Of a stretch of 64,000 nt of DNA, positions 10,983-22,740 are shown piece by piece; positions within the stretch are counted from its first letter, which is position 1; every line of letters begins with the position of its first letter. Below the pieces are notes generated by a model. That model was not told where the DNA came from, searched no databases, and saw only the letters and a list, made by a program, of their open reading frames with translations. The stretch is taken from positions 62,001 through 126,000 of the forward strand of contig JAYKXP010000002.1 in NCBI GenBank assembly GCA_037176845.1. The letters run 5' to 3'. This DNA is from Paramarasmius palmivorus. Lineage: Eukaryota > Basidiomycota > Agaricomycetes > Agaricales > Marasmiaceae. The position numbers and the translations under genes were made by a program.

Positions 10983-13175
10983 ATGGCCTTCAACGGGAGC
11001 AGTAATTTCACGGTTGAGAGTGCGATCAATATTGTACACCGCGATCAGCACATTCAGAATATCAACTTCCAAATTGGACGCACTGAGGAGCAGCGGCAGG
11101 TCGAGAGGAAAGAGGATGGGCTTGAGCTGATTGACCAAGTGAGCAGACCACCTGATCTCGATGTGAATTTTGCAAGACTGATCAGGCAGCATAGTATCGC
11201 GAAATTCTTCATGGGGATATCTATAAAGTCGAAAAGACCGGGTCTACCTGGGAGGAAGACCGGGATGCACAATTTGGGAATAAGTGTACCGGAAGGCGAA
11301 CCTATTACCGTGCAAGGATCTACGGAGACGACAAGGTGTATACAGGGGTCATATACAGCGGCAGAGATGCATCAAAGGTAGCTTATACTGCTCTCAACGC
11401 TACATCCCCTACTCATCTTGAATGATAGCTTTGGAAGGAAGATTTTGCGAAATATTCCGGGTCACATGATCTCGACGATTCTGCCATGATATGGCAGCTA
11501 CACCGCATAAATCGTTCAAAGGTTCCGGCACTTATCTTTTATGACGGTTCGTGGTGGTATTATTACAATTTGTGCACAGCACTGAGCATCTGTTCAGAGT
11601 GGCTACCTATGGCTCATTTCTGCCCAAATGAAGCCAATATTTTCACGATCATGTATGCCCAGCTTCTTGCTGTAGGTAGTTCTCTTTTCAATACGGCCAA
11701 CTGCTCATATATGTGCCAGAAATATCTACATTGTCATTGCAAGGACATCTGGTTGAACTCACAAAGTGGTCAATTTTCGAGCGGACCTGAGGGGCCATTC
11801 TACTCAGGGGGAGCAGAGCCAAGAGATCAATATATTGTCAAGGACCTATGTTCCACAGCAGATATGCTTCGCGCTGATATCTGTCTCCGGTTTCTAAGTA
11901 AACCGTCTTTGAACCTTGATCAAAACTTTCTACATGTTGCTGCCTTTTCTCAGTTCCTTCACAACCGCAACAAATGCCCCATTCAATTCTTTGACATTGA
12001 GCATCATTGCACTCCAGCCTGCTCATCTCGGAGATACTTGGTATTCAAATGGTGCCAAAGCAATGGTGATAGTTGGCAACAAAGTGATGCTGATGCCTAC
12101 ATTCACAACAAATATTTGGATTTTCTCGACAATTTGCGTTTTGACACCATATATTCGGCTCGACAGTGTTGCGAGATTGCCAGAATAGCACGAGGGTTTG
12201 TACTAGAGAATACCTACAATAACCCCTTTCCACTTTATGATCCAAAACTTGTGCGAGGAATGACACGGTCAGTTGCCATTGTGAATGCTAACATTGCGAA
12301 TACTAATTTTGATATTCTTTGCTAGGTTCTCCTCATACTCAAACTCAAGGTGGCCAGGATCTCAGTCAATCCTTCGAAATGCCCATAGCAAAGAGTATCA
12401 ATTTGGTAAGCTTGGTAAGACCTGGCTGTCGCGTGCTCACCACCACTTTGGGTGTGGTGTTGATCATGATGGTATTGAGAATTGCTGTACGTCTGCGCTG
12501 ATGCATTGCTCAATACTTAAGAGACTAATCCACAGCAAATGTAGATTATATGACTTTTTACGTCTCTATACGGATTTGTGGTCCTCCGAGTCCGCCCACC
12601 AGCTCATCGGAATTTTTGCATGATCAGCATGCTGATGGACAGGATGATCACACAATTTATCTCTTTATTCAGCCACTCACAAGGCTATCAGAAGTCGAGG
12701 ACTGGCTAAACAGCAAGCCATTCTTTTGGTCCTTCGATGAAAATGGCACAACACATATCCCAGAGTCTACGTGTGCACAACTTGGTCTACCCACTTTAAC
12801 TCTGTCCGAGCCCGCCGGAGTACGCTTCGAATTATGGCCAAAGTACACATACGACGCTGTCTACAAATGGCAAGTTGCCAAAGGCTTTGACCCATCCACA
12901 CTCGATTTTGCTCGTTCTCTCGGAGTTCCGATATTCGATGACGACAGGCTGGCAGAGGAGAGTCAATTCAAGGAGGTTGTCAAAGGTACGTCGACTTTCC
13001 TCTGGGCACAATGCAATGATATACTCAATGCCTTTTGGTAGAAGAACAGGAAAACCCAACAGAGTCCGAGTCACCTAATACGAGTGATGTTGGCGGGTCC
13101 TTTATGTCCCGGTTGACCACATCGGCGTCACGGTGGTTTCAACCTGAAGCTGCGCCTGGTATCCCCGTTCTTTGA
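10983..13175 (+). CDS. Family A protein, copy 3 (unknown function)
   Basis: Likely exons: 10983-11138, 11195-11377, 11429-11546, 11598-11671, 11720-12267, 12326-12486, 12545-12985 and 13042-13175, giving about 604 residues. The hidden intron at 11672-11719 has the best donor of the family, GTAGGT, and a CCAG acceptor. Conserved blocks match copy 2, including RDQHIQNINF, LHGDIYKVEK, ALIFYDEWLPMAHFC, IWLNSQSGQFSSGPEGPF, WLSRAHHHFGCG, IYLFIQPLTRLSEVEDWL, FWSFDENGTTHIPES and FDPSTLDFARSL. The last exon differs: the WWQA end is replaced by SRWFQPEAAPGIPVL, longer by a few residues. A family B relic follows on the minus strand from 13.78 kb. Function is unknown. Confidence 0.83.
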
Positions 13176-13783
13176 TGATAGGAATAGTGAATCATTTTGA
13201 AGTTCCACTGGGCTCCAACCTCGATTTCCTCTATACCACTCGTACGATTTCTCTTCCCTAGAACCCACTCAAGCCAGCCCTGGTGCCAGCGGCTATCCAA
13301 TCAATTATCACTAGTACTCAAAGTACACATAGCGCGTCTTCGTTCTTACTCCTTTTCATCTCCTTGTTCATAGCCAATATCATACCATATCATATCTCTT
13401 TCCGGCCAATCCTCCGAGTTATCTATTGTCTATCATGGACTCATTACGATTCATACTAGCTGCGCTGGTGGTGGCGATCCGCTACTAACAGTGTTACGGT
13501 GTCTTCCTCAATCGTAGCCTATGTCATGTAATACTCAATACTTCTTTCTCAAGACAAAACTATCACGGACTATGACTGTGCATCAAACAGTAGAAGTTGA
13601 AGGCACGAACTTGAAACGTGAAGTCCAGAGGTGATGTCGTGATCAAGTGTGCTACGCCTCGACTTTCTATATCTCACCGCGTCTCGCATCAAGTATATTG
13701 TACACTTCTCTTTTCTTTCTACATCTACTTCTAAGTAACCATTACCACAAAATATACACAACTTAGCTTATACCGTCATCGTC
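13176..13783. other. Spacer downstream of copy 3
   Basis: AT-rich spacer between the convergent family A copy 3 and the family B relic. I see no coding frame with family similarity and no RNA gene. A short minus-strand frame at 13570-13761 has no recognisable motif. Confidence 0.5.
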
Positions 13784-14000
13784 ATATCGTAACTCCTAGC
13801 AGTTCTGGCCTCCAATACCTTCCTCCTCGCTAGTCTCCGGAGACTCCCACTCTTGTCTCTCCAGCCCCGAACCCGCCGGCACTGGAACCATAAATGGCGT
13901 ACTCGACGCACGGCTCGTATTCAAATACCGTGATCCTCTTCTTCATCAACTTCTTGAACCGACATTTACCACCGTTGACTTTCCTCTTTATCAAACAGTC
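13784..14000 (-). pseudogene. Family B 3' end relic
   Basis: Read on the minus strand, this short segment retains sequence for the family B C-terminus: bases equivalent to EEWESPE..ES and to the ARRKVLEAR tail at 13.79-13.86 kb, and the serine/arginine segment near 13.95 kb. Internal deletions and stops remove any continuous frame. Orientation is convergent with family A copy 3. Confidence 0.6.
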
Positions 14001-15826
14001 ACCGGTCACCTATCAATCTTCCATACAAATGATCTTCATAAAACAACCGGCACGGCGCGAGTTTGCGAGGATTTGGGGAATCCATGATCCTTCGGCCTCC
14101 TAGCAAGAACATCCTCCATCCCAGTCCCGGACTTGTGTATCGGTCGCGGTCGTGTGCTAAAGCTAGAGTCGGACCGAAACCTCCAAGTTTTCATCGGTCC
14201 AACACTCCGAGACGCAAGGTATCGGATCATCATCCAGATCCAGGAGGCGACAATAATCCACGACCGACAGAAGCACTTGCGCATCAAAAGCGAGGAACGA
14301 TCTCGTGTAGACCTCTCGCTGGAAAATGAACAACGAGGATACTGGTCATAGGCAGTGGGAGGTCTATGATGCTCGGTGTTTCTAGCTTGGATTAGACGGC
14401 ATCTGGAAATCATACACTGAAAAGCCGAGTCAGTAACCATGAAAGAGAGACTCGACGAGAAAACGCACTGCTGTCCCGCTCGAAAATACTGCGTTGATGC
14501 TTGTTCAAGTCAGGTTTTCAGGTCAACGCTACATCCCATTGAAGCGTTCGAGGGCCTATGTTGGAGTAACAAGTTGAGTTTCATAGGTAGAACCAGCAGA
14601 GAATGTGTAGGGATACGCACCAAGCGCCCTTTCCCGTTTATCGGGCACAACACGGATAAGAAGCAGGCGGAGCGAAAACGCGCTCTGGCTAGAGCATTAG
14701 GATTCTCGCAGTCAGCGTTTATGGGAGAGACAGAGAATCAAAGGGCAGGCACTCCAGAGTTTTCCGAGGAAAAGGTCCAAACAGCTCGTCAAAGTTGGAC
14801 CTAGAATAGTGTTAGAGACCGAAAAAACGCACCTCTAATGCTCGAGCGGTTTCGCGCCTACTATCACCAGGAAGATTTGGGCTTCAACGGCGAATAATGA
14901 GTAACGTGTTGGCATTACACATCTACTGGGCGCGGTCAGATACAGCATGGATAGAACTTGAAAGCAGCTTAAAGACGTGCCTAAAGTACGTGTCACTGTG
15001 ATTGGGACAACAGTCGGGCAGTGTTCATAGGGTATATCGAACGGTAGGCACTCTGACTGTATATAAGCAGAAAAACTGTCAGCGATCGAAAAGAGAAAGA
15101 AAACAAGTAAACGCACGGACACAGGCTCTCGAATCGATTCCTCGTCGTGCCGTTTGCTGAAACCTCAAACATCGAGTTGTTAACCCGACTTGGAGCGTAG
15201 GTTTAGGCATGTATAGCCCGAGCCTTCCAGTTGGAAGATCAAATAGCGCTTCGTTGAGGTTTGAGGTGGTCTGGGTCTAAGCCAGAACCATTGAGCGAAA
15301 CAGGGAAAAAGGCATGTGAGACGGGCCATTTCGAACTATTAGTGGTTAGGCTTGTCAGTAAAGGAGACGTGAAAGAACGTGAAGAGCGCACGAATGAATC
15401 AGGTCTTAAGAGAATGCCCAACACCTTCGAGTCCTTTGCACTATCGACGAATATCTCCGTCGCCCGGAAGGAGGCTGGCCTACCAGATACAAAACGCTGC
15501 ACCGGGCCCGTATTTCGCGATGGTTCGGAATCAAGCTTGAAGCTTGAAGTTGTAGCGAAGTCGGACAACCAAAAACGCGACTGCAAACGGTTGGATGACC
15601 GGGATTTCAGGGGGTTTTGGATCTTCTTGAGAGTTGATTGTGGTTAAGAATCAAAGAGTCATGCGGTTATGCACGTGAAAGAGAGAAGGTGTACACGCAC
15701 AATTTCTGAGGTTCAGATTTCCAAAATCCCAAATCTATATAGCTGTAGCAAGGGTGAGATTGACGCTCCATTATCAGCGAGTCTGTAAAATAAGAAAAAG
15801 GCAACTAACCAAGAGCCAGCTATATT
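14001..15826. other. Unassigned region at the orientation switch
   Basis: Several open frames of 90-135 codons occur on both strands (for example 14439-14804 + and 15239-15586 -/15261-15647 +). None shows a familiar motif, convincing intron pattern or match to another part of the window, so I do not call them genes. The stretch is not visibly related to the cassettes. It lies between the + and - oriented family A sets. Confidence 0.4.
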
Positions 15827-15921
15827 TCCCTCTAGCCGACTTGAACGACTGACCTCGTCATAGAGTACTCAGTTTCTTCTTGAATACTAGTGACGCGCTC
15901 TACCAACTGAGCTAAGAGGGA
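15827..15921 (-). tRNA. tRNA-Thr (AGU), intron-containing
   Basis: On the minus strand the acceptor TCCCTCT pairs with AGAGGGA. The D-arm is GCTC-AGTTGGTA-GAGC, the anticodon stem CGTCA pairs with TGACG, and the T-arm AGTCG-TTCAAGT-CGGCT has a canonical loop. The anticodon loop reads CT-AGT-A and is interrupted by about 23 extra nucleotides directly after position 37, the normal place for a nuclear tRNA intron. The mature length is about 72 nt. Anticodon AGU decodes threonine ACU/ACC after wobble modification. Confidence 0.93.
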
Positions 15922-16038
15922 TTTGGTAATGTGTGTGCACTTTGCCATCAGATTGCCCTGACTTCTCGCCAAACCCCGCGGCGTAGTTTCCAAAAATTTC
16001 CAAAGCACTCGACACACTTTCTCCTCTTACTCACCACA

Positions 16039-18058
16039 ATGCCCTTTCCATTCACCTTCAACTTTATCGTTCCCGGTCTATCCAACCCTTTTACTCCTCC
16101 TCCTCTTCCACCAGCTCCACCAGATGAACTCAACCTCGGGCCTAGCATTCACCATTCTACCCGTCACAGTCAGATGTCAGTCTTCGACACCGCCGTATCT
16201 CCCTCTTCTTCCTCTTATACAACGCCACCCCAAAGGTCAAGAAAACGCTCGAGACATTGGGAACCAACGCCGCCAATGACGACTACGCGTGAGATGGTAG
16301 ATGAAGGCGAGGGAGTGGTTTATGTCGATCAGGAGAGGGATGATGAAGATGGTGAGTAGTCGGGCTTCCTTTATTACGTTTCTCTTGTTTTTTGGGCGAT
16401 CTTGGGTGTTTTGCTGGGTGTTTCTGGGTGTGTTGAGTGTACGCTATATGCGTGTGTTGTGGTGTGGTCTATCCCCAATCCTCGATTACCTTTTGCCCGC
16501 TTCTCGCTTTACCCTTGTACACGCAGCCGTTACGCAGCCGATATCTTTTTCTTCATGTTCTTGCCCAGAACCCTCGCTTCGTCGGTTGAACTGAAGCGAT
16601 ATCATCGATTCATGCCACAAACCACGCCCCGGCCTCGAGGCGCCGTTTCATTTATAAACATCATACATATCTGATCCACGCTTCTTCCACACTCCCCACA
16701 CACCGCACACAAGACATGCGTACAACACACCCCATCCTGCCTTTCGGTGGGATAAAAGAGCCTTCCCAGTCTCCCTTTGCTCTATCATTCTTACTTGCTT
16801 TACTGTTACTGCTTTTCGTTCTCGTTCTCATTTTCACCACCGCACTCCTCATCCTTCCTCTTATTTCCCTTTCACTACTCTCCTTAACAACCTTACTCTT
16901 TCTCCTCACTCTCAACCCCTTCATTAACCTCACCCTTACCATCTTTATAACAATGCCTCTCCTCATCCACCTCCTAACCAACATCCCAGATCCCCTCAAC
17001 CCCCATTCCGCATCTTACCAACCACCAGCAAAACGCAGGCGTTTACTAGGCGGTCTAGGAGGCCTAGGAGGTTTAGCGCTTACTGCTGCTGCCGTGGGTC
17101 TGACCGTGTACAGGCTGTACGTACCCCATTTGTCGGTTCGAGTTCTGGGACGTTAACGCTAACTCAAGCTTTCCGTTCCTTTCTTTTTGTTCTTTTCATG
17201 ATTATAGATGGCGTGATCGCGGTGCACCCAATACACTACACTAACGCACCCCATGCTCAAGCCCAAACCCAAACCACAACGAAACAAGACCCCCAACAAC
17301 ACCAACAACACGAAGCACCACCACCACCATACACCGAATCCGCCGCATCCTCATCCCAACATTCCCTTGTGCACGAACACGATTCTAAACGTGCGCATAC
17401 TACCAACACGAGGTTAAGAACACCTCAGAGACAGCGTCAGGCACTTACACCACGACGGAGACGCGTGCAGCCCCGGAGCCATATATTCCCGAATTCACCG
17501 GCGCAGCCAGAGTTTTCGTTTAACGCGCCTTCAACGTCGGCCTCGGGGGCGGCGTTTACGTTCGCACATGCGCATCCTTCGACGTCACAACAGCCTGTGC
17601 CGCAGACGCCAAGACACGAAGCAGAGGAAGAAGGAGAAGGAGAAGGAGATGATTCACTCTCGCGACTGACGTCGCAGCTTACCTCCTTGATCGCAGAAGG
17701 CAAACGTGCGTTAGGAAGGGAAGTTGTCGTCATGAGTGAATGTAGAGAAGATGAAGAAGATGATGGATTGGGCGGCTGGGTCGACGAAGACGCTGGGTCG
17801 CAGAGTCAGAGCCAGAGAAAGCTCAAGAGAAGGGGGTCGGGGAGTCGACGAGGAAGAGGATCACCGTATTTGAATGGAAGTGCAAACTCGAGTTTGCCTG
17901 GTACGCCGTTGCCTAATGCAACGTTCACTGTGCCGAGTACGCCAGCAGCAGCGGGTCTGGGGTTAGAGAGAGAAGAGTGGGAGTCGCCGGAGATTAGAGA
18001 GTCGATGGAGAGAGCGAGGAGAAAGGTGTTGGAGGCTAGAGCTGCTAGGGGGTTATGA
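16039..18058 (+). CDS. Family B single-pass membrane protein, only complete copy
   Basis: Exon 1 (16039-16351) begins MPFPFTFNFIVPGLSNPF and runs to an acidic end. Exon 2 probably starts at 16990 after a long pyrimidine-rich intron. It holds PPAKRRRL followed by a Gly/Ala-rich hydrophobic stretch ending AAAVGLTVYRL, a likely membrane helix with basic residues on its N-terminal side. A GTACGT intron (17117-17207) joins YRL to WRDRG. The long last exon carries PPPPYTES, LTSLIAEGKRALGREVVV, MSECREDEEDDGLGGW, a Ser/Arg-rich stretch and WESPEIRESMERARRKVLEA. This arrangement is familiar to me from an uncharacterised conserved agaricomycete protein. After WRDRG the frame closes unless another small intron (donor near 17222, acceptor about 40-67 nt later) is used, so the exact model is uncertain. 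Confidence 0.7.
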
Positions 18059-18084
18059 CATGACGTTGACGATGGTTTATTATA

Positions 18085-18640
18085 AGTTAAATTGTGTATA
18101 TTTTTTGTTGAGTAGGTAATGGTTATTTAGTAGTACGTAGAAGGTGTAGAAAGAAACGAAAGAAGTGTACGAGTATATCGGTTTGGGGATGTTTTGTGTG
18201 TGTTTTTGACTGGAACGCCGCCGCCAGGGCTGTACTAGTAGAGCTGAAGAAAGAGATAGGTAAATGAAAGAAAGGTGTTCAGGACGCAGCATATGTGTAG
18301 ACAGAGAAAGGAAAGAAGTGTACGAGTATATCAATCTGGGGATATGTCGTGTGTGTTTTGAATGTTCAACGCGACGGGATTGTTGTCGTAGGGCAGAAGA
18401 AAGGTATGTAAATACTAGAAGAGTTGATGAAACTGTACGAAGGATTTCGGAACGTAGAATCTGGTACCGAGGAAAAGAAATCAAGTGGCCATAGATTAGA
18501 TAAAGGAAATGAAATGAAAAGTGATCGAGACGGAGATGCGTCGTGCGTGCCTTGACTCGAGCGTCTCCGCCAGGTAGAAGAAAGAGATAGGTACGAATGA
18601 TTTCGGAGCATTGTTGAACGCAGGGATCTAGTTCAGAACA
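18085..18640. repeat. Imperfect tandem repeat in family B 3' flank
   Basis: A unit containing AGAAGTGTACGAGTATATC, a GGGGAT..TGTGTGT stretch, a CGCCGCCGCCAGGGCT-like or CGACGGGATTG segment and GAAAGAGATAGGTA-like sequence recurs with divergence, at intervals of very roughly 130-200 bp. The same tail occurs at 26.34-26.99 kb, with an additional unit. Long minus-strand reading frames across it are by-products of the repeat. Confidence 0.65.
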
Positions 18641-18744
18641 GAAGAGATACGAGGGGTCATAGATTGCATACGGGGAATGAAACGGAATGTATCGGATGTG
18701 TGGACCCTGGGAGCCGGGATGAAGCACTCGACTTGTCGCCAATA

Positions 18745-20939
18745 TCAACCAAAAGCAGGGATATCTTCTGTAGCTTGCCACCACGATAACTTGGTCAAGC
18801 GTGACAGGAATGATTCGTCGAGATCACTCTGAGTCGTAACGGTGACGATATTGGGCGACTCGGATTCGGTCGGTTTTTTGGGTTCTTCTACCAAAGGTAT
18901 TGAGTATATATATCGTTGTAGTGGTAGTAGTATAGGTGAAAAGACATACCTTTGATAACCTCCTCGAATTGATTCTCCTCTGCCAACCTGTCATCTTCGA
19001 ATGACAGTTTTCCGAGAGAATGATGCGCAAAATCAAGTGTGGATGGGTCAAAGCCTTTGGCGACTTGCCATTTGTAAACGGCGTCGTATGTGGACTTTGG
19101 CCATGAATGGAAGAATACTTTGGCAGACTCGTGCGGACTCGGAGTTACAGTGGGTAGAGCGAGTTGTTCACGCGTAGACTCTGGGATCTGTGTTGTGCCA
19201 TTTTCATCCAAGGACCAAAAGAACGGCTCGCCGTTCAGCCAACCCTCAACTTCTGACAGTTTTGTGAGTGGCCGAATAAAGAGATAGTAGGTTGTGGGAT
19301 CATTTTTTCCATCGGCTTCGGATCCAAATAAGTCAGTTCGCAAAGGAAAATCGATCTCTATGTTGGTTAAAAACGTCATATAATCTAGAATTCAGGTGGA
19401 TTAGTCACTCAAACGATGGAACAGCGCAGACGTACAACAATCCTCGATACCGTTAGGGTCACACCCAAAGTGGTGGTGAGCGCGCGACAGCCAAGTCTGA
19501 CCATAGTCACTGCCCTTGGCATGGGCAGTTCTAACCAAAGCCTTATATTCTGACTTGCCTGACTGCCACCGGCGGGAGTTCGGGCCCGGGGTCCATGAGA
19601 GCCTAGCAAGGAACGAAAAAAAAAAACTCGGTATGTTGTAATATTGGTATTCACATGGCCACTGACCGTGTCATTCCTCGCACAAGTTTTGGATCAACAA
19701 ATGGAAATTCTTCAAACCCTTGTGATAATCTGGCAATCTGGCAACGCTCTCGACCCGAATATATGGTGTCAAAGCGCAAATCATCGAGGAAGTTCGAGAA
19801 TTTGTTCAAATGAATGTAGGTGCCAGCCGTTGTCCGGCTCCACGAATTTCCATAGCTTTGGCTCCACTCGAAGGAGAAACAGGAGTTCCACTGAGTGCAA
19901 TGATGGTTAATGTCAAAGATATCAATGAGGCATCTGTCGTGTCGCCAAGAAAAAGCGGCATTATTCAAAAAGAGTCCCTCAAGGTTCAAAGACGGTTTAC
20001 TAAGAAACCGGATACAGATATCAACTTGGAGCATATCTGCGGTAGAACATAAATCCTTGACAATAGGTCGTTCTAGCCGGCCCCAAACCGGAGAGAAGCA
20101 TGGCCCCTTAGGTCCACAAGAGAATTGACCGTTCTGTGAGTTCAACCAGAGGTCCTGGAGATCACACTGTAGATATTTCTGACACATATATATGAGTGAT
20201 TGGCTGCATTGAGAAGGAAATCACCAACAGCGAGAAGCACGGCATACATGTTCGTGACAAGATTGTCTTCATTTGAGCAGAAATGAGCCATAGGTAGCCA
20301 CTCTGAACAGGTGCTCAGTACTGTACACATAGTAATAATACTATCACGAACCGCCATAAAAGATAAGTGCAGGAACTTTTGAACGATTTATGCGGTGTAG
20401 CTGCCATATCACGACAGGATCGCTGAGATCGTGTGACCCGGAATGTTTCGCAAAGTCTTCCTTCCAAGACTATCATTCAGGATGAGTAGGCAACATTAAC
20501 GTAAAAACAACCATAAAGGTACCTTTGACGCATCTCTCCCACTATATGTAACCCCTGTATAGATTTTGTCGTCTCCGTGGAGCCTTGCATGATACCAGGT
20601 TCGTTTACCGGTACATTTGAAAACAGGTATTCCATCCTCATTTAATTCAGAACTCCAAGTCCATGATTCGTCAGATCCAGTCTCCTTGATCTTGTAGATA
20701 TCACCAAGACGAATGTTGCGATACTGCGTTCAATGCCTCATCAGCGCTGCGAAACTGACATTGAATTCATGTGGTCTACTCACCTCGTCAATTAGATCAA
20801 GCCCCTCCTCTTTCCTTTCGACCTGCCGCTGTTCCTCAACTCGTCCAACATGGAAGTTGATAGTTTGATTGTGCTGATCGCGGTATACAGTATTGGTCGC
20901 GCTCTCAATCGTGAAATTACTGTTCCCGTTGAAGGCCAT
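18745..20939 (-). CDS. Family A protein, copy 4 (unknown function)
   Basis: Exons in coding order: 20784-20939, 20523-20723, 20352-20469, 20229-20302, 19667-20178, 19436-19602, 18950-19384 and 18745-18887, giving about 601 residues. Without the intron 20179-20228 (50 nt, GTTGGT donor, TCAG acceptor) the frame would break, so this intron must be spliced. Conserved blocks include RDQHNQTINFHVGR, LGDIYKIKETG, GDDKIYTGVTYSGRD, EWLPMAHFC, LWLNSQNGQFSCGPKGP, FLSKPSLNLE, WLSRAHHHFGC, LFIRPLTKLSEVEGWL, FWSLDENGTTQIPES and KWQVAKGFDPSTLDFA. It ends SFLSRLTKLSWWQATEDIPAFG. It is convergent with the intact family B gene, 0.7 kb away, making this the only cassette with two apparently intact partners. No known domain is recognised. 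Confidence 0.84.
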
Positions 20940-21074
20940 GGCAGTCTTGGTAAGATGAGCAAGTTGCAGAAGCAGGTGAGAGTTGTGGGCAAAGGGGATG
21001 AAGATGTACATCAGGTGCGCAACATGTTATATGGCATGTGTTGTTTTTGACAGCCCACTTGTTCTCACGAACAG

Positions 21075-21120
21075 CATCTACCCATATAGAGTATACGAGC
21101 ACTAACGACGCGATAAGTTT
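21075..21120 (-). promoter_or_regulatory. Conserved family A upstream box (copy 4)
   Basis: The block ATATAGAGTATACGAGCACT followed by AACGACGCGATAAGTTT is nearly identical upstream of copies 5 and 6 and recognisable before copies 2 and 7. It ends 136 bp before the copy 4 start codon. It is inferred to be a promoter element. Confidence 0.55.
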
Positions 21121-21699
21121 TCGGCGATGTCCAGTGCGATATCAGAATGGAAGCACATCCATTATGGGCGAATGGATGATTACAGCTCGTGCGTTGTGGT
21201 CGGTGGGGTGCCTGACTCTTGATGCCGAGGCCGGAGAGTAAGGAGAAGAAATCAAGAAAGAGAGCGGGTATGGACAGATTTCCGGAGCCAGAGTGATAGT
21301 TCCTGCTCCAAGCTCAGCATTGTGACCAACGTCCTTTGATCTTTGGTATCAATAGTGGATTTCACCTGCATCAGGATGATAAGTACAAGTGTGGGTACGA
21401 TACGCGCCCAAGGCCTGTTCTGTCCTTCCACCAAATCAAGTGAGCTGCGCATCGCGGGTTAGTATCTAATACTCATGCTAATTGCATTCTGGCTCACCAC
21501 CTCACGACGTCTACGCTCCAGCCACGTCATTCATATACAGGGGTGTAGGATACTGTGTCCCACCACAACAAACCACGACAATAGCCTGCAAAGCCATCCA
21601 ACGATATCAGAGTAGGTCTAAGCTCTTCTGGGTCTGTTAAAAGCATTGAGATTGTCGTTATAGTAGTTGTCGAAGAAGTATCGAACGTACCTCCAGTAA

Positions 21700-22010
21700 T
21701 CTCATCCATACATCCCTTCTTAATGAGGGCAGTATCAAGTACCGCCACTATCCAGATCTTCAGGACGACTTCGACAGCACTGCGCTCGATGCGTTTGATG
21801 AGCTTCGGACACTCGCAAAAATTTAAAAGAATTCAACCATCACTCACCTCGCGATTCAGACCCATCATTCTTCTGAGTCTGCCGTCGTTTGAACATTTGT
21901 CCTGTCCCGGGTCGAGTCCGGATATATGTACCAAGCAAGCTAGAGAGCGTTTTGAGCCGGCCTGGGGAAAGTTATCATGCTGATCATGTACGCGTTTTCA
22001 GCTGCAAATC
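21700..22010 (-). pseudogene. Family A exon 1-2 relic
   Basis: On the minus strand a donor-like CGCGAG/GTGAGTG near 21.85 kb and text resembling exon 2 of family A are visible, without a usable frame. A paralogous relic with the same order lies at about 37.99-38.20 kb, consistent with both loci belonging to duplicated cassettes. Confidence 0.45.
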
Positions 22011-22214
22011 CACGACTTTTTCACGAGATTCGTGGTATTTCTAGTGGAGATTTGGAGAGTCAGCGAGGAGGAATAGCATAAATGGCGTCTAAACCACGAA
22101 CAGCGGACATGGAGAATCTCTCGAGCGCCGATGTCTGCCTACCATGGTCTTGACGACCGATACCGAGCCCAAGACAGCAAGCTCTCGAAGCGAGAGAATA
22201 TGATCGTCCAGAGA

Positions 22215-22480
22215 AATTGGATACGCTGAGCGAAGGAAGGTTTTTGGTGATGGGAATCGAGAGCAGAGACGCGACGACAACATCTCGGATGTTCGACGCT
22301 TTCTCAATTCCCACCACTGCCAAGCCAACCCTTCCTCGACCTCAACAAGGAAATGCTATCTTTTTTGTCCCCTCCTCTGACTATTTTCGGGCGCCTCGTC
22401 CACCTCCTAATCAGCATACCAACATTCCGCCTCTGACCAAATGCAAGTGTTTACTAGGAGTTCTAAGAGTTTCAGGACGA
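22215..22480 (+). pseudogene. Family B 5' fragment
   Basis: The upstream motif TGATGGGAATCGAGAGCA at about 22.25 kb, and the segment near 22.40-22.47 kb resembling family B exon 2 (the part that encodes KRRRLLGGL), are present but degraded. No downstream family B coding sequence follows. A different reading frame starts within 0.3 kb. Confidence 0.5.
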
Positions 22481-22740
22481 CTTTTGGACAGCTCCTGCGA
22501 TTGCGCTGTCCAGAGGGGAGAAATGTAACACGATATGGTGTGTAGGCTGGGACTCGGGAGTGCGTTTTTGAGAAGGCATACGACGTACACAACCATCCGG
22601 ACTGTTTTCTCTCATCCACCGCCGACAACTCTCCACATCCCTTCCTTACCACTGGACACTGGATATCGAAAATTCATGCATTAAGCACCGAAGATGACAC
22701 ATCTCCCCGCCTTTATTAGCCCGTTCCACCGGATAAACAT

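Noticed and set aside
15239..15647. Overlapping frames of 115 and 128 codons on opposite strands
   Set aside because: Neither has a recognisable motif or supporting introns, and the two are mutually exclusive. I left the region unassigned.
16716..17156. Reading frame that looks like a multi-pass membrane protein
   Set aside because: It is a CT-rich stretch inside the first intron of the family B gene. Its leucine/isoleucine run reflects pyrimidine bias, and only its last part is true exon 2.
18080..18784. 234-codon minus-strand frame and its counterpart at 26349-27134
   Set aside because: These cross the tandem-repeat tail and the end of family A. The protein is low-complexity and repeats with the DNA unit, and the two copies do not keep a common frame.
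20142..20357. Frameshifts making family A copies 4 and 7 pseudogenes
   Set aside because: The shift lies inside a segment with good splice signals. Removing the 50- or 52-nt intron restores the frame in both copies.
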